This document shows, one piece after another, positions 38,401 through 51,488 of a DNA stretch of 64,000 nucleotides. Origin of the DNA: Ailurus styani (taxonomy: Eukaryota > Chordata > Mammalia > Carnivora > Ailuridae); contig LNAC01000689.1 of NCBI GenBank assembly GCA_002007465.1, positions 1,198,983 to 1,262,982 of the forward strand, given 5' to 3'. Within the stretch, counting starts at the first letter, position 1. Each line of letters starts with the position of its first letter. Position numbers and translations under genes: made by a program. The notes below the pieces were generated by a model that worked only from the letters and a program-made list of their open reading frames with translations, was not told the DNA's origin and did no database searches.

Positions 38401-41400
38401 TCCGTCAAATAAATAAATAAATAAAATCTTTTAAAAAAATATTTAACAACATAGGAAAATGCTCACGATATAATTTTAAGAAGAAGCAGAATGCAAAGCA
38501 ATATAATCCTGGTACACACACACACAAACGAAAGACTGAAGGAAAATGGTAAAATATCAGCAGTTATTCTTTATGAATAACAGAAATGATACATATTCCA
38601 AATTTCCAAATTTTTTACAATAAGTATATATCCTTCTTAATTAGAAATAGTGAATCAAAGTCCATTTAAAAACTACAACAGGGCGCCTGGGTGGCTCAGT
38701 GGGTTAAAGCCTCTGCTTTCGGCTCAGGTCATGATCTCAGGGTCCTGGGATCGAGGCCCGCGTCGGACTCTCTGCTCTGCAGGGAGCCTGCTTCCTCCTC
38801 TCTCCTCTCTCTCTCTGCCTGCCTCTCTGCCTACTTGTGATCTCTCTCTCTGTGTATCAAATAAATAAAATCTTTAAAAAAAAAAAAAACTACAACAAAG
38901 TACAATGGTTCTTTGTAGAGGCACAAAGTGATATCCTCAAACCTTCCCAATATTAACTCATGAGGTAGTAGAGCAGTGATTCATGTATAGAATGATGGCT
39001 TTGACATTTTACACCCCCGTCGGTGAAATGAATAATGCAGTGTCTTCCACCTCCAGAACTAGCTTCTAAGCTATCATCTTAGAGTCGTCCATTGGAACTC
39101 ACCTCCTCACTGCTGCTCATGGGTCATCAAATCCAGCTTTTGGCTTTCTTAGGTGCCTGTCCCGTACAGTAGTAGTTCATTATCCTATGCTTGGATTACA
39201 ATAAATCCCTCTTTTTAAAAATTTTTTAAACTTTTTTTTTAAATGCAGGACTTGAACTCACAACCCAGAAATCAGAATTTGAGCTGAGATCGAGAGTTGG
39301 ACGCTTGACTGACTGAGATGCCCAGGTGCCCTGTGGTAAATCCCTCTTAATTTTAATCTTTTGCTCTCCATTCTCCAATTCGTCCTACTTTCCTCTGTGA
39401 GATTAATCATTCTAAAATTCTAATTTCATGAAGTCGTTCATGAAATGACTTTCATGAAGTCGTTTGTCAGCTGCAAACTCTTTGCTGATTCTCTATTTTC
39501 CATCATCCTGCCCTAAAGCCCTCCTAATGGGAGCTTAATATTTATCCCTTCTAATCAGATCGCTCCCTCTCCTCAGATGTGCTCACTGCCATCCCCGTGC
39601 CATTTTCGTCCTGTTTTATTTATTTCCCAGCTCATCTACTCTGGACACACCGATCTATTCTTATAGGGATCTCCCATAACACACATGCTTATATAAAGCC
39701 AAATAACTATTTAACAGTAAGTTGCTCATTTTCCTTCCAAGTGACTCTTGTGTATAAAAGTCTTCACTCCAAGAAACCTAAAATGTTCTGGCGATTAAGA
39801 ACCATGGTTTATCATTAACTGCTGCCCTCAGTGCACAGCACAGAAAAAAATACATGTATAACATGTTCAAAGGAGGCAGCCTGTAAAGGGGAAAGATCAT
39901 TAGATTGTCATTCTGGAGCCATGAAATCTGGTTCAGCTTGACCACTTCTTAACCAGCACTTTCCTAGCTAGGTCCTGGGCTATATTCTGTTCACCTGTTA
40001 CCTTATTTAATTTGTTGATATGATGAAATTGCTCATCTCACCAACCCTTGTTTTCTTGTTAGAGTACTGCCTCAAAAAAATCAAACGTGAAAGTATTTTT
40101 ATTATTTTATTTATTTTATTATTATTATGGTTGTTGTTGTTATTGTTATTATTTGCCCCAGGGGTACAGGTCTGTGAATCATCAGGCTTACACAATTCAC
40201 AGCACTCACCATAGCACAAACCCTCCCCAATGTCCATCACCCATCCACCCTATCCCTACCCTCCCACCCCCCAGTAACCCTCAGTTTGTTTCATGAGATT
40301 AAGAGTCTCTTATGGTTTGTCTCCTTCCCGATCCCGTCTTGTTTCATTTGAAAGTATTTTTTTAAAATGAGACTATATATATTAAAGAGCTGTTATGATA
40401 GCCACTATTAGTCTTGAGAGAAGTTTAATCATAGTATAACAGGAAGGAAAGCAGATGTACGATGACCTGGGCTATCACTGACTTCCTGGTTGACCTGGCT
40501 AATCATTGACTTCTGGCTGACCCGGGTTATCACTGACTCTTCCTGGTTGGGAGATCACGGACTGCGTCACTTAACCTCTATGAATTTCTGTGTCTTAATC
40601 AATGAAATGGGGATAATAACTCCATCACTCTCACAGCATTTCATTCATTCACTCACAAAAAAATGACCTAGTCACACTTTGGCCAGCACTTATAATACAA
40701 TTAGAACCAAATGATTAAAACAAAACATACATTCAAAATAGTGTCCTAGTTCCCAAGGAGTTCACAGATAGTGGAATACACACACACACAGACACACAGA
40801 CCACACACACACACTGTAAACAAATACAGACAATACACCATGAAAACTGCCACATTTAGAAGAATCTACTAAGTCCTTTGTACTGAAACTCTATCTGCAG
40901 AGGTCAAGAAAGATAATGTTTGAGATGTATCTAAAGAAAATTTGAGGTTTCCAGGTGGAGGGAACAGTAACATTCATGGTCTCACTTGGATGAGGCCACA
41001 GTGTTGCTAAGCAACGTATGTTGCCTGTCCAGAATTTTTCTCATTTTTTTCAGAGGCAGACTTTTATTCTCCCCAGGATCTTGGCTCCACCACTTCCATC
41101 CTCTCACCCTCAAAAGATAACACTGAATTCTAGTTTCTACAAAAGTGAGATGTCATCCGATGAGTACTTTCTTAACTTCCGTGCCTAACAGTGACCTTCC
41201 ATCACAACCATCATCTTCCTCCTCCCCTCTTGCCCCAATATCGTTTCTATATTACTCCCCACCTTTATTTTTGCATCTCCTTTGCACTCCTCACCCCTGT
41301 AGTCTTCCAAGGGCTGTGACCCTACGATACCTGCCATCTCTCCATTCTCCAATAACATCTTCGTTAAGGACTCCTAGCCATCAGCATGTAATCATATTCA

Positions 41401-44400
41401 AGTCTCTTCTATTAACAACCCACCTCTCCACATACACATTTTTCCTCTTCCCCACTTCTTGCAGATACAGCACATTTCCTCCTTTCCTGGACAGTCTATG
41501 GGATTATGTCCATTTTCTCATCTTACACTCCTCCTTCAAATCATTACAGTATAATTTCTGCCCTCACAATGTTATTGAAACTGCTTTTGTCCAGTTTACC
41601 AAAGATTTCCTTGTTAAATATCTTCAACTGATTTTCACAACACTATACACTTCCTTGATTTTCATTGTTTTCCCCTGATAATTGCTCTTGAATCTTCAAA
41701 ATAGTATTTTATGTCCTCTTCTCCAAGTATAACTCCCCATGCCTGGTTTTAATTATCTTTTATGTGCTAACATCCAAATCTCAGCCTAATTTCCTTGAAC
41801 TTCAGCTCGGTTGCATAATTCTTGTTCTGCTTAAGACTGTGAACTTTAATGTGGGCCATGGGGAATCATTTACAAGTTTTCTCTTTTTCTTTTTTTCTCC
41901 TTTTCTTTTTACAAGTTTCTTTAAGAAGGGACGTGATTGAATCACATCTGTGTTTTTAAAAAATGACTCAGAGTAATGCAGAAAAATGTGCTCAAGGGAT
42001 AAGAAATTGGAGGGAAGAGGACTAAAGTATCTACAAGGCATGTGAAAGAACATGCTAGATAATGGAATGCCGTATAAATCCTCCTTACCTTGAACGGAGG
42101 ACTAGAGTCACTTGGTCGTGCAGAAAAGTCAAAGGAGATAATAAGACCAACTCCCCTCTGAGGTCTCAGGATCAAGGGGTAGGGCAAGTTAAACGTGAGG
42201 CCACTGTCTACGACATGAATCTTTTTACTTTTGACATCCAGAGGCTCATATATTTGTTCAAACTCGTCAGGATCTTTAAAAAGGAAAGAAACCAAAGAAT
42301 GAATTAAGTGACCATTTCACATCATTTATAACATAAAAATATTTTAAATGTCAATTTGTGAACACAATTTCATATAGTTAGGCCCTCAGGGGAGTCAAAC
42401 ACAACATGGCATGGGTCCTTCCTGCTTTAGCGACTATAAATGAATTATTATCTTTAACTCATAGTTTCCACTTTCAGGATAAAAGATCAAGTAAGGGTGC
42501 TATGAGGATTAAGTTGGACAATGCATGGAAAGTACTTACTCAGGCCCTGGCATTAACTCTAAGCTGTGATCATGATTACTTTAACAGTATTACTTCACTT
42601 TACCTAGATATTTACTGGCTTAAAAACATTCCATCAGACATTATTTTTTTTAAATCATAACAGATATGTGAGGTAGATGATATCTATAAATGAAGGATGT
42701 AATAAGTTCAACTCTACGGTGACAGAACTGGGGCGTGGAAAAGTCTGAATGGATCCCACACTGCATCTCCCAAGGTGATGGGAATCCAAGGAAATAATCC
42801 AGCCAGCACATTCAGTAGACATGTATTATCTGCTACTATTTGGCTCTATTCTAGATGCTGAACAAGATGCAAACTCCACTCAACAGAGCACATGACCGAT
42901 AAATCAGTAAACAAACAGCTAGTTCAGACAGTATTAAATACATTGCAGAAAATGATAGAGGGTCATATAACAGGCGTAACTTCAGTTGGATAATCAGTAG
43001 AGACCTCTTTGAGAAGAAGACCTTGAGCTGAGATCATAAGATTAGTAATACAGAACTGGCCAACCAAAGATTTGGGGGGATATTTTTTCCAAGAAGGGGA
43101 AAGAGCCAGAGCAAAGGCCCTGAGGCAGAATCAGACTTGGTATGTCTGATGAACAGCAAGAAGCCTAGTGTGGCTACAGTACTGGAGGAGAGTAGAATAA
43201 GGGGAAAAGGGGATGTGAAAGAAAGCAGGATCTAGAAGTCATTTGTTTTAATACAAAATGGTAAAATGCTTCTCTTCACGTTTATGTGTGGTATTCCTCA
43301 TTCACTTTGCAGGAAAAAGAGAGGTGATCAAAATTGAACTGATCTGAGCTGAATGAAATGACATGCAATCATTTTGGTCTGTCTTCTTGTCCTCACACTT
43401 GTTCTGTTAATAAGAAATCTGGAAACTTCATGAACAGAGTGAAGATGTTCATACTCGACATGCATTATGACCTCTGAGAAAGCTCGTAACTTCCATTTGG
43501 TAAGCCTTTTCACAGAGGCAGTAATTAAAACTAGAGGGAAAGACTGAGCTGTGTTTATAGAATCCCCGAAACAGGGTAGTTAATACCTATTTTCCCGGAA
43601 AATGGTCAGCATGTGGTGGGAACCCACTGCATGTTTGTTTCCTCCATATATTTCTAAGTAAGAATATTGACTATAATTCTCTCATAGTGAATTTTATCAT
43701 TACGTTTAAGAGCATGGGATCCCAAAGAAAGGCAAATCTTTAAATTCTTCTGTCCCATTAAACCCACAATCCTTGTCATCATTAAAATCTGAAATGCACC
43801 AATGAAACAATTAGGCCTGGTCTTTATTCAGTGTGAATCAAAACAGCTCAAAATTAGATTTGGGCTTAGTTACTTAAGAAAATGTTATTATCCTTTAAGT
43901 TTCTACAGTTAACAAGGAAGTGTGTGGGTTTTTTTCGCTTCTGTTTATTAAAATTTCTCATCCCTAGAATACTGAATAACAAACGAATGTTACAAACATA
44001 TACTACGTGTTTAAGAATGAAGAGGAAAAGAGTTTACAACTGAGGTGATTTGTACTGCCCAGAACTGGTAAATGAGAAAAGGTGTGAATAAATGGTCTTA
44101 AAAAAACAAATATGCTTAAAAAAAAAAAAGAAAGAAAGAAAAGAAAAAGAAAAAAAAAGGTATGGGGGTAGTGGCTTAGATAAGAATAAGGTCATACAAT
44201 TGAATGTATGATTGAATGAAAAGTAGGCCAAGGTGAAAAAAAAAAAAAAGTCTTGCTATATCTGAGATGAATGTGTAGGCCAACGAGGAGAGGAAAGAGA
44301 AATTATTCCAGGTTAATTCTCCTTTCTTTTCTTATCAAGTACGTGTGGATTGTAATGAGAAAGTACTTTGCTTCATCTCCAGGTTAATTCTTTCTTTTCT

Positions 44401-47400
44401 TATCAAGTATGTGAGGATTGTAATGAGAAAGTACTTTGCTACCAGCCAAGATTCTAAATTTCTATCCATCACAGAAACTTGAACCTAAGAACTGTAACAT
44501 TGAAAAAAAAATACATTCCAAACATGATTTTAATATTTATTCCTCTGAAATATTTGTTTAAAAATTACATATGTAAAAAAATTTTAAAAATAAAAGATTA
44601 CATATGTAAACTTTTTAAAGGTGAACAATTGTGGGTCTTTATCGTTTATTAGTTTTTAAATATTTGACTAAGAAGCTGGACATAAATTGGGGGTACTTTC
44701 ATTTCTCCTAAAAGCAGCTTTATTTATTTTGAGTGTCTCTCATGTATTAGAAATTTCATATATGAGATTTATCATCCTTCTAAGACTCTTACAAAAGAGG
44801 TATGATTAGTGTCATTTGAAAGATAAGGAAGCTAAGACCTAAGAGGTCCAATTTCACATAGTAAGAGTCAGGATTCCAAGCCTGGCCCTGGTCTAAGCTG
44901 TCTACAGCGTGTGTCACACTGTTATTTCAGTAGGTGGTGGGGCCGTAGAAACTGAAAAGGTTTAAAATGGCTAAAAAGCAGTGATTACAATGTAGAGAAG
45001 CTAACTACACATGCAGCTGTCAATCATCAAAACCACATTAATATGTGTCTTTAATCACAAGTAAACACAAATGTATTAAAAACACATTAGTGGTGATATT
45101 TTTTACGATGAAGTGGTTTTCCCTAATATAATAAAGTATAATGACAGTTCACAAATATTTTTCTTTGACTTCCTACACTGAATGCTTTTTTTGAATTTTA
45201 GCTAAAAGATTCACTGAAACAGACCATTTCTCTCATATTCTGTTTGAAATGCTCCTTCTCGTCCTGAAACTGGTTGTCTCCTTTTCTCCTCTTTTATATC
45301 CAAGATAACATCTGAGAGACAAATCATGACGTCTTTAACTCCCAGCTCTGGCACGTAGCTAAACACCATGGTTCCACCCTTCCAAATAAACTGACAGGAA
45401 GTTGTGTTTCTTAATTGTGTTGCAAACAACAGTTTTGCAAGATATTAACAGATGTTCTATACACAAAATAAGAGTTCCATGATCAAATAGGTTTGAGAAA
45501 TAGATGATCAACAGCTTAAAGTATGCCCAGTTATATATTGTGTGTTTCCTAGTCTCCTCACTATGCTTTGAGCTAACTGCCCTTTTCTAATGTAGATGCT
45601 ACTTAAAAAAAAACTGCTACTTTAATCTTCACAGGAAGTCTGTAAGGTAGATATCACTATTATTTCTATTTTGTAAGTAAACTTGGAGTAAATAGCGAGG
45701 ATTGTTGCAACCTCTCTGCCCTACGTTCCAGGTTCCATCAGGACCAGGGGTGTTGGTTTTTAGTTTGGCTCTATTTTTCTAACATTGTTAACCGAAGTTC
45801 ATGCTAAGTAACTGTTCAAGACTGTCCTGCTAATAAATGGCCCAGCCAGGATTCAAACGTATGCCAGGCTGCTTTTCATGTACTATCTTGAGGCACGGTG
45901 AGTAGGGCTGCTTAAATTCATTAGAGTATCCCACCGGATTGTGAAGAAGGGGATGGAGGTAGTTCTTCCAAATTTATTTAAACTTAACCCTGATTTATCG
46001 TATGACATCTACTAGAATGTCCAGGAGAGTTTGATAAATCCCACTATGGGAATATCCGCCCACAGTTTAAAGCATACATGGTTTCTAAACCTGTTAATGA
46101 GTTAATCAGGTTCTTTGTCAGGTATGGAAACATGCTGTGTTTTATAATTAGGCACCATCTCCTTAAAAGCAGTTCAGCTATGGATATTTGCAATGGCCAT
46201 TTAAAAAAATTATTTATTTGTTTGAGAGAGAGAGAGAGAGAGAGCACAAGCAGGGGGAGCAGGAGAGGAGAACAGGCTCTCTGCTCAGCAGGGAGCCTGA
46301 TGCAGGGCTGGATCCTGGGACCCTGGGATCACAACAGCCAAAGGAAGGATTGATGGAGCCCCCCAGGTGCCCCTGCAATGGTCAATTTATAAATACCTCA
46401 CACAGACTCAATTTACGATGTACAAAAATGTTTGGATGCTTGCGTATTGAACTCTGGCCTAAATTAAAGCATGCCTCAATTTTTTATTCCAGATGGTATG
46501 TGTCACAGTAAGTAACATAAACACGAAAGTAAACAGGAAAGAAGTCACATAAATAATGGACAGCTTCTCCAAAATTAGTTTCTAAAGGTATACAACGATT
46601 TTGAAAATAACAAATGAGAGGAATTCCCTCATCTTATTATTTCTCTTATTTTCAAAAGATTGTCTACAAGGTGAAGTAATAGACATAAAAATGGCGCCAT
46701 TTTTTTCTCATCTTAGGTTGAAAGATTGTTTTAATTCTAAGATACTCAAATTTTAATCCGTACAAACAAAATCATCATAGGGTAAACTAAAATGTAAGAT
46801 TTTCCTAATATAATATCTAGATAAGATAAAAATCTCTATTCTTTTTTGTGTGGGGGGAGTACAAAAATGAGCATAATAACCTTAATGTTCTAATTAAATT
46901 ACAGTATTTTTAACTGTATAATAAGTAGAGTTTTTGAAAAATGATTATTTATTTTAGAGACACAAAGAGAGAGAGAGAGAGAAAACCAGGGGGAGGGGTC
47001 GAAGGAAAGGCAGAGAAGCAGACTCCCTGCTGATCAGAGAATCTGATGCAGGGCTCAACCCCACAACCCTGAGATCATGACCTGGCTCAACCGACTGAGC
47101 CACCAAGGTGCCCCTGTATAATAAACAGAAGTTTTAATGACTTTATGAACCAAGATGATTACATTTTATGATAAATTTTTAAACTTTTAGCTCCATACAT
47201 GTGGTTAGTCTAAAACTTGGAAATGATCAGGAGATAGACAGGGTCTACTTTAGTGAGGACCTGTCTGGGAGAGCGCTAATCGATTTAGTAAATCCAGTCT
47301 AAGATGCAGTCATTTTTAACAATGTTAGTCTGTAAATTATAAATCTGAATGAACTCATCACTGACCTGACTAGATTCTTAATTAACATCTGTATGCTATA

Positions 47401-50400
47401 CACATTTTTTTTCAACTGGATAAATACAGAGTGAGTAAAATAGAATTTTTAGGAGATACAACATTAAGAAATAAAATTTAAGGTTCTTTGCAAAGAGCAT
47501 GAATTGAAAACAATTTTAGGTTAACACATGCCAAAATAGGTCAACGAAAGAATGTTTAGTCAATGTAATACCATATTTTGAGATGATTAAATTTTCTACT
47601 TCCTCCTTTTACTTTATGAGAACTGTCCATGAGGCTTCTTTCAAAGGGCACTCAATAAAGAAAGGAGTCAGACTAGGTGACATAGAACTATATTCTCCAA
47701 GCATCACGAAGAGGAGAAGTGAGGACTGTATCCTCACTGATCCACAGTTCATCAGAATTAGGGTTTGCTGGGTGTCAGTTTTACTCTACTTTTCCATTGT
47801 TTTTAACTAAAATATATAAATCCTTCCATGAATCAAACCTTCAAGGAAAGGTCAAAAACTGATTTCAGTTTTTATGAGGGCTAGGATTACGTGTGTCTTG
47901 TGGACGACTGGATCACTAGTACCAAACGCATGGCGAGCGCTCTGCAAATACTGTGTGAATGCACGAATAAATGAAAGAAAGGAGGAAGATGAAAAGGAAG
48001 AACACTGAAAATAGGTGCAAATAATGAAAGACATTTCTTAAGATTGCCAAATTTATCTCCTAATAATACCAGATGCTATTAAATTTGAATTTCAGACACA
48101 TAACAATGTTTTCGTACAAGTAGATCCCAAATGTTGCAAGGGCCCCACTTACACTACATATACGCACATATATATGGTTTGGAATTCAAATTTAAGTAGG
48201 TCTGCTATATTTGATCTATCAATCTGAACACTTCTGAATCTACATAAAATATTGCAAAACCACCAGGGAGTTGTTAAAATGCAGAGTGCAGGATGCATGC
48301 TGTGCAAACCACAGGAGCTATTCTGGGTAATTCTATCAAAGTCCTAACATAAAACAGATGTAATATAGTACACAGAAAGGAAACTTCCATTTGACATCAG
48401 CAAAACAATGACTAATAAAAACAGGGGCTGTGGGGAAGAGAGACTAGCAGAAAGGAAAAGCTTCTGAGCAACGTTGAAGTCTGTGACCCCATTCTAGCTC
48501 AGCGGAGAACTATAGGCAATGAGAATGACTTTCTTTGATCTCTCTTTTCTTTAGAGTAAAATAACCATAAAGATTCTTGCTAGTTCTAAATGATATTTGA
48601 GACTGTTTTTTTAATGGCCGACATCATTCATCCGTAAAGCCTAAGTTTCTAAGGAAGACGCATTTAATGGGTATTATAAGGCAATCCTGTGCCACAAGAC
48701 AAATGGGGTCACTAATTAATGGGCAAGGTTTTTGGTTTTTTTTTTTTTTCAAATTTTGGATGAATTTTAAAATAGATATTGACTCTATCACAAACAGACT
48801 TTTATCACTGTTAATAATGAAAGGGTATAGACTGAAGGTATATAATCATACCATACCTTACACCCTAGACTTTGATGCCATAAATGTAATGCAAAATGTT
48901 GTGAGTTTCTATTCCTCTTGTTTAAACAACAGGGGAAACTTCTGCTTTTGCAGTGCCCCGTAAGCTCAAGCAACAAATGGAAACAGCACTACCAGAAACA
49001 CCACCAAACCTAAAGCCATGTCCTAATTTTCACAAATATTTTATAGGCACGATGCTTAACCAAAGAGCAGAAGAAAGGGTTTTGGAAAAACCCCACTTAC
49101 GTTTCCAAAGCATCCTGTTGATGCCCTTACGCAGAAGTGACCGAGAAATGACATCTGGGCAGTTAATAGAAAAATGATGGTATGACGAAGCAGGAAGATT
49201 TTAGATGGCAGGATCATTACAAGAGAGATTATTAAGTATTGATTAATCACGAAGGCAAATAGAAGTTTTAATTTGAAACATGCAGGGAACTGGAGAACAA
49301 AGGCAATTATTCCTTGGAATCTGACAAAGTAACAAACATGACAGTGAGTGGATTCTTACCAGCGGACCTTAAGAAAGTTACCTAACCTTTCTGTGAACCA
49401 GGAGCTTCACAGACACTACACCAGGGAAGTCAACGTCACTCGGAACCTTGGGTTGCAAGCACCCCCTGCGGGGGCACACAGCTGGGCTAAGGACCACATG
49501 AACCAGAATCCCATACATGCCAATTCTGCTGAGACCTGCCCTTTGCCAAGGAAAAACACCCACATGAGATTCAAAGGAGGAAATGAGACAGAGGCTACAT
49601 TTCTGCCATTCCTACTGCCAAGCACGGTTGTGGGGGCGTTTGTGGGGGTGATTCTGAAGTGCTTTTGGAATCATTCCTGGAAGCTCAGCCTGGAGCTTGC
49701 TCTTCCAAGCCTTGGAACAACTTTGTAAACACCTAATTCCCTACTCTAAACCCCTCTCAGTTAAACAAGGGAGATGGTTTCCTGTTTTATGTCCAATACA
49801 GAGAGGATCTAAGGTCCCTCCTCAGTGTTTCAGTGAAAATTTTCTATGCTGACATGCCATTTCCTGTCCAACAAATGGTTTTCTTAAAAAAAACAAAACA
49901 AAACAAAACAGTACTTTGGAGTACTTTTGAATTAAATAGATGTTGCTGTAATTGAATATAAATGGAGAGATACTGACAATAATCAAAAGGCTTCTCCCTA
50001 GAAATAAAGATCTCCTGAATTAGCTTCCATGGATTATGTTTTGTGTGCTTACCTGCTACAGCTGTATCCAATTCATCTTCATCCAATGATTCCTGTGTCA
50101 CAAAGTCTCTCAGAGGAGACATTGGATAGGATGTATTGAGATTCAAGCCCAGCATGAAGTTGTGCACCTTCCCAGCACGTCCTTCTCTGGTATTGAATAA
50201 AGCTGAATCACTCACCAAAGCCATTATCATACGATGGACCCAACTTGCTTGATTATCATCGTGATATTCCCTTTTAGCATCTTCATTTTCAGTGCCTAAG
50301 GAAAAAGAACCAGAATATTATATAGATTCCCAAGTCCATTAAAATGAAAAAAAAAAAAACCAAAAAAACCCCAAACAACTTTGAACAAATACCCAGTAGT

Positions 50401-51444
50401 ACAATTGCTCGGTTGTAGGGTAGGTAGCTCTATTTTCAACTTTTTAAGGAACCTCCATACTGTTTTCCAGAGTGGCTGCACCAGCTTGCATTCCCACCAA
50501 CAGTGTAGGAGGATTTCCCTTTCTCCACATCCTCACCCAAAACCTGTTGTTTCCTGAGTTCATTTTCGCCATTCTGACCAGTGTGATGTGGTACCTCATC
50601 ATGGTTTTGATTTGTATTTCCCTGATCATCATTTCCAAGTGATGTTGAGCATTTTTTTCATGTGTCTGTTGGCCATTCAAAGGGCGCAGGCACCCCAGTG
50701 TTTATAGCAGCAATGTCCACAACAGCCAAACTACGGAAAAAGCCCAGAGGTCCATCGACAGATGAAAGGGTAAAGACGATGTGGTACCCGTATGTATAGA
50801 ATGGAATGTTACTCAGCCATCAAAAAGAATGAAATCTTGCCATTTGCAATGGCATGGATGAAACTAGAGCATATCATGCTAAGTGAAGTAAGTTAAAGGA
50901 AGACAAATACCATATGATTTTACTCATATGTGGAATTTTAGAAACAAAAAGATGAACATAGGGGAAGGGAAGGAAAAAATAAGATAAGAACAGAGTGGGA
51001 GACAAACCATAAGAGACTCTTAACTNGGGGTGGGGTGGGGTAACTGGGTGACGGGCATTAAGGAGGGCACGTGATGTAATGAGGACTGAGTGTTATATGC
51101 AACTAATGAATCACTACATTTTATCCCTGAAACTAATAATACACTATATGTTAACTAAATTGAATTTAAATAAACATTTAAAAAAAATCTTTGGCAACTG
51201 AATGTTAAGATTAATAGTGAAGCTCTATGGCTTTTGATTCAACAAACATTTATTTGTCTAAATTAGTACAGCAAACATTTCAGTTAATCATTTTTGTTCT
51301 TAAGTTATTCTTAATTTACTCTTTACCTATAAGCAGTCTATAGGTGTGTTCTTGATGTGTTACTTAGTCTATTCTTACATTTCCAGGCAAACTTCTACTT
51401 TCCCCTTTCTGTTCTTCTCTAATCCTTTTCTCCCTTTTCTCTGG

Positions 51445-51488
<44 letters not shown>

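Larger units (their letters stand above)
30763..42088 (-). other. PLA2G4A intron, 11.3 kb
   Basis: The longest intron in the window. It contains MIR-like fragments, a 5'-truncated L1 tail in each orientation, a MLT1-like LTR, four or five Can-SINEs and a (GT)n tract. It also has a small 28-base minisatellite at 40464-40549 and AT-rich low-complexity stretches around 32770-33070 and 34130-34215. No additional exon was recognised. Confidence 0.8.
42274..50052 (-). other. PLA2G4A intron, 7.8 kb
   Basis: It contains an ancient interspersed repeat near 42830-43240, a tandem duplication at 44308-44440, two minus-strand Can-SINEs and MIR-like pieces at 44740-44920 and 45610-45880. A-rich tracts lie around 44110-44160. 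I see nothing distinct in roughly 47130-49840. Confidence 0.75.

Noticed and set aside
41145..41678. A 177-codon plus-strand open frame, the longest in the window.
   Set aside because: Composition is biased to Ser, Pro, Leu and Thr from CT-rich DNA, with no motifs. It lies antisense inside a PLA2G4A intron and resembles a decayed LINE.
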